From Saprospirales bacterium (GTDB lineage: Bacteria > Bacteroidota > Bacteroidia > Chitinophagales > Saprospiraceae), in NCBI GenBank assembly GCA_016719895.1, contig JADJYG010000028.1, positions 199,536-263,535 of the forward strand: DNA of 64,000 bases. Direction: 5' to 3'. Made by a program: the position numbers and the translations under genes. Positions 62,708-64,000 of the stretch are shown here, one piece after another. Position 1 is the stretch's first letter; every line of letters starts with the position of its first letter. The notes beneath the pieces were generated by a model, which had not been told where the DNA came from, ran no database searches, and worked only from the letters and a program-made list of their open reading frames with translations.

Positions 62708-63918
62708 ATGTACCCTTTTCAGCAGAAAGAACTAATGACCGCGGTAGTCTCCCAACTGCTCTGGCACTTATTCAAAAACAATACCACCAGGTTGCGCGGA
62801 ACAAGATATATTAACCTGTTCCACCGATGCACCGCAGGTCAGCTACAACAGGAACCCGGCGCCTGCCCGATCTCTGCCACATGGTTTGGCGACCGTGGAA
62901 ACGAAACCCCTGCAAAAAGAGGCACAGGCGTTCACCTAAACGCCGAACAGATCCGCCTGGCCAATTTCTTACCGACACACGGTGCGCCTGCGTTCGGTCA
63001 GGCGAAAACAACGCTGGCTGCTGCGTTACAGGAGAACCAGGCTGCTATTAATACCAGATGACGGCCAAAGGTAGCCGGCCGGATCGAACGCCTCCTGGTG
63101 CGCAACACGGGTGAATACGGCGGGAAGGACGTTGTTTCAGAGTGTACGGCGAAACGCTGGTTACTGCCCAACAAGACTATTGCTGGCGCTGCAAGCCGTC
63201 AACGCTACGGGAGCAATGATCTCGATTTCACCCGCCTGGCCGACGCCGCCCGGAACAAACTGCTTCTTTGGGGGATGAACCGGACACAAATTCAAAGCTG
63301 GAACAATCGGCCAGGTACAGAATATCGTCCTATGCCCGGCCCGCATGGTGGTTGGTGTGGTCTAAACGCCGGTAGTGGAAGGCGGCCTGCTGCCGAAGGC
63401 TCGCCGGTGCTGCGGCTCGCCGATTTGCGCACGCTCTGGTGGGGGCGCAGTTGTACGTCAGCGACTTACCGTTTTAAATCAAACCAAAAAGGCTTTGGTG
63501 GAACTGCCAGTCTACCCGGGCCCGGGTGCTGTGCAGGGAAAATAGAATTTATCAATCCGAACCTCGAAACAACTTCAAAGATCGTTTTGGTGCGGGTAGA
63601 AATTCCTAACCCCGGGGGCGAGTACAAACCGGGTATGCAAGCGTGGATCACCTTGAGGAGCAAAGCCCATCAAACGGTAGCCGTTACCTCAAGCACTGCT
63701 CCAGGGCAAAGACGGCGCTGTTGTATGGAAGGTTGCAAGAACGCTTCGGGCGCTGTTTTGAAAACCGGATGTTACGTACCGGAGCAAGCAATCGCGATTT
63801 TACCGGGATCACACATGGTTTAACTGCCGGCGAAGTGGTCGTTATTTCCGGCGCTTATTGGTAAACAGAGTATATTTTCAAACAAGGGGCCAATCCAATG
63901 GAGGGGCATTCTATGTGA
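62708..63918 (+). pseudogene. Second CusB-like adaptor, many frameshifts
   Basis: Alternate frames give ILTCSTDAPQVSYN, LPHGLATVETKPLQKEAQAF, AEQIRLANF, GRIERLLVRNTGEY, DAARNKLLLWGMNRTQIQ, KIEFINPNLETTSKIVLVRVEIPNPGGEYKPGMQAWI and a tail GLTAGEVVVISGAY, EYIFKQGANPMEGHSM, which is the usual CusB C-terminus (stop 63916-63918). Two adaptors in tandem are known in Bacteroidota Cus operons. Unreadable as a single protein in this sequence. The last 80 bases of the window show no gene. Confidence 0.72.
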
Positions 63919-64000
63919 GGGCAATGCTTAATCGCAGGTTGTTCCAACTGTCCGATTCAATTATCCATTTCTATTTTTCCATTTATCTACCACTGCGATG

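Overview
The window most likely comes from a Bacteroidota genome, probably a Saprospiraceae-like lineage; the family-level placement is inference. Support comes from repeated type IX secretion (T9SS) C-terminal sorting domains with Pro-Asn-Pro motifs, TAnnTTTG-type promoter elements, few recognisable Shine-Dalgarno sites, ECF sigma factors followed by membrane-barrel proteins, and CusA/CopB/heavy-metal-binding-domain operons of the Bacteroidota kind.

Layout. (1) 1-1.2 kb: the start of a CusA-type metal efflux pump on the minus strand, preceded by a small Cys/His-rich secreted protein. A suspicious poly-G/poly-A tract near 1.7 kb separates it from (2) 1.9-19.2 kb, a minus-strand mobile-element-like block: M15 peptidase, GH108-like muramidase, tRNA-CAT, two unknown proteins (one with a DUF2958-like domain), a strawberry-notch-type (SBNO) helicase, and a ParB-like/N6-methylase fusion. 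This resembles a split DarB/polyvalent-protein counter-defence set. Between helicase and methylase lies an AT-rich cargo (10.2-16.1 kb). Two of its genes are interrupted by IS elements (IS3 family and IS1-like) whose target duplications let both genes be rebuilt, and an AbiEi/AbiEii toxin-antitoxin pair follows. (3) 19.4-25.8 kb: a type III restriction-modification operon (mod, an AlbA/Schlafen-like ATP-binding protein, res). (4) 25.8-27.1 kb: an amidase with an SH3 domain and a small partner. A 13-bp promoter element is shared with the helicase and methylase operons, suggesting that the element spans about 1.9-27.1 kb. (5) 27.3-31.4 kb: glycosyltransferase, ATP-grasp, GNAT and methyltransferase genes for a surface glycan or peptide modification. 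(6) 31.7-36.5 kb: two ECF sigma / TM-plus-barrel gene pairs flanking a Cys-rich secreted protein.

(7) 36.9-53.7 kb: a plus-strand run of copper/redox exoproteins: a multicopper oxidase, an MbnP-like protein, two di-heme MbnH/MauG-type lipoproteins, then (after IS4-family and IS66-family insertions with clear target duplications) a beta-propeller protein, an M43 protease, a CxxCH-bearing Reeler-like protein, a PepSY membrane protein, a DUF2971-like protein and a galactose-oxidase-like copper radical oxidase. Most carry T9SS signals. (8) 53.9-64 kb: metal resistance: CopB-type P1B ATPase, Cys-rich protein, two-repeat HMBD lipoprotein, HMA protein, CusA, TolC-like factor and two CusB-like adaptors. 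Nearly every gene from 53.5 kb onward is broken by single-base indels, and CusA also lacks large segments. Either the assembly is poor here or the region is decaying.

Read together, the window joins a mobile conflict element to a copper-handling locus. The most interesting candidate systems are the MbnP/di-heme/copper-oxidase exoprotein set and the split SBNO-helicase/ParB-methylase module.
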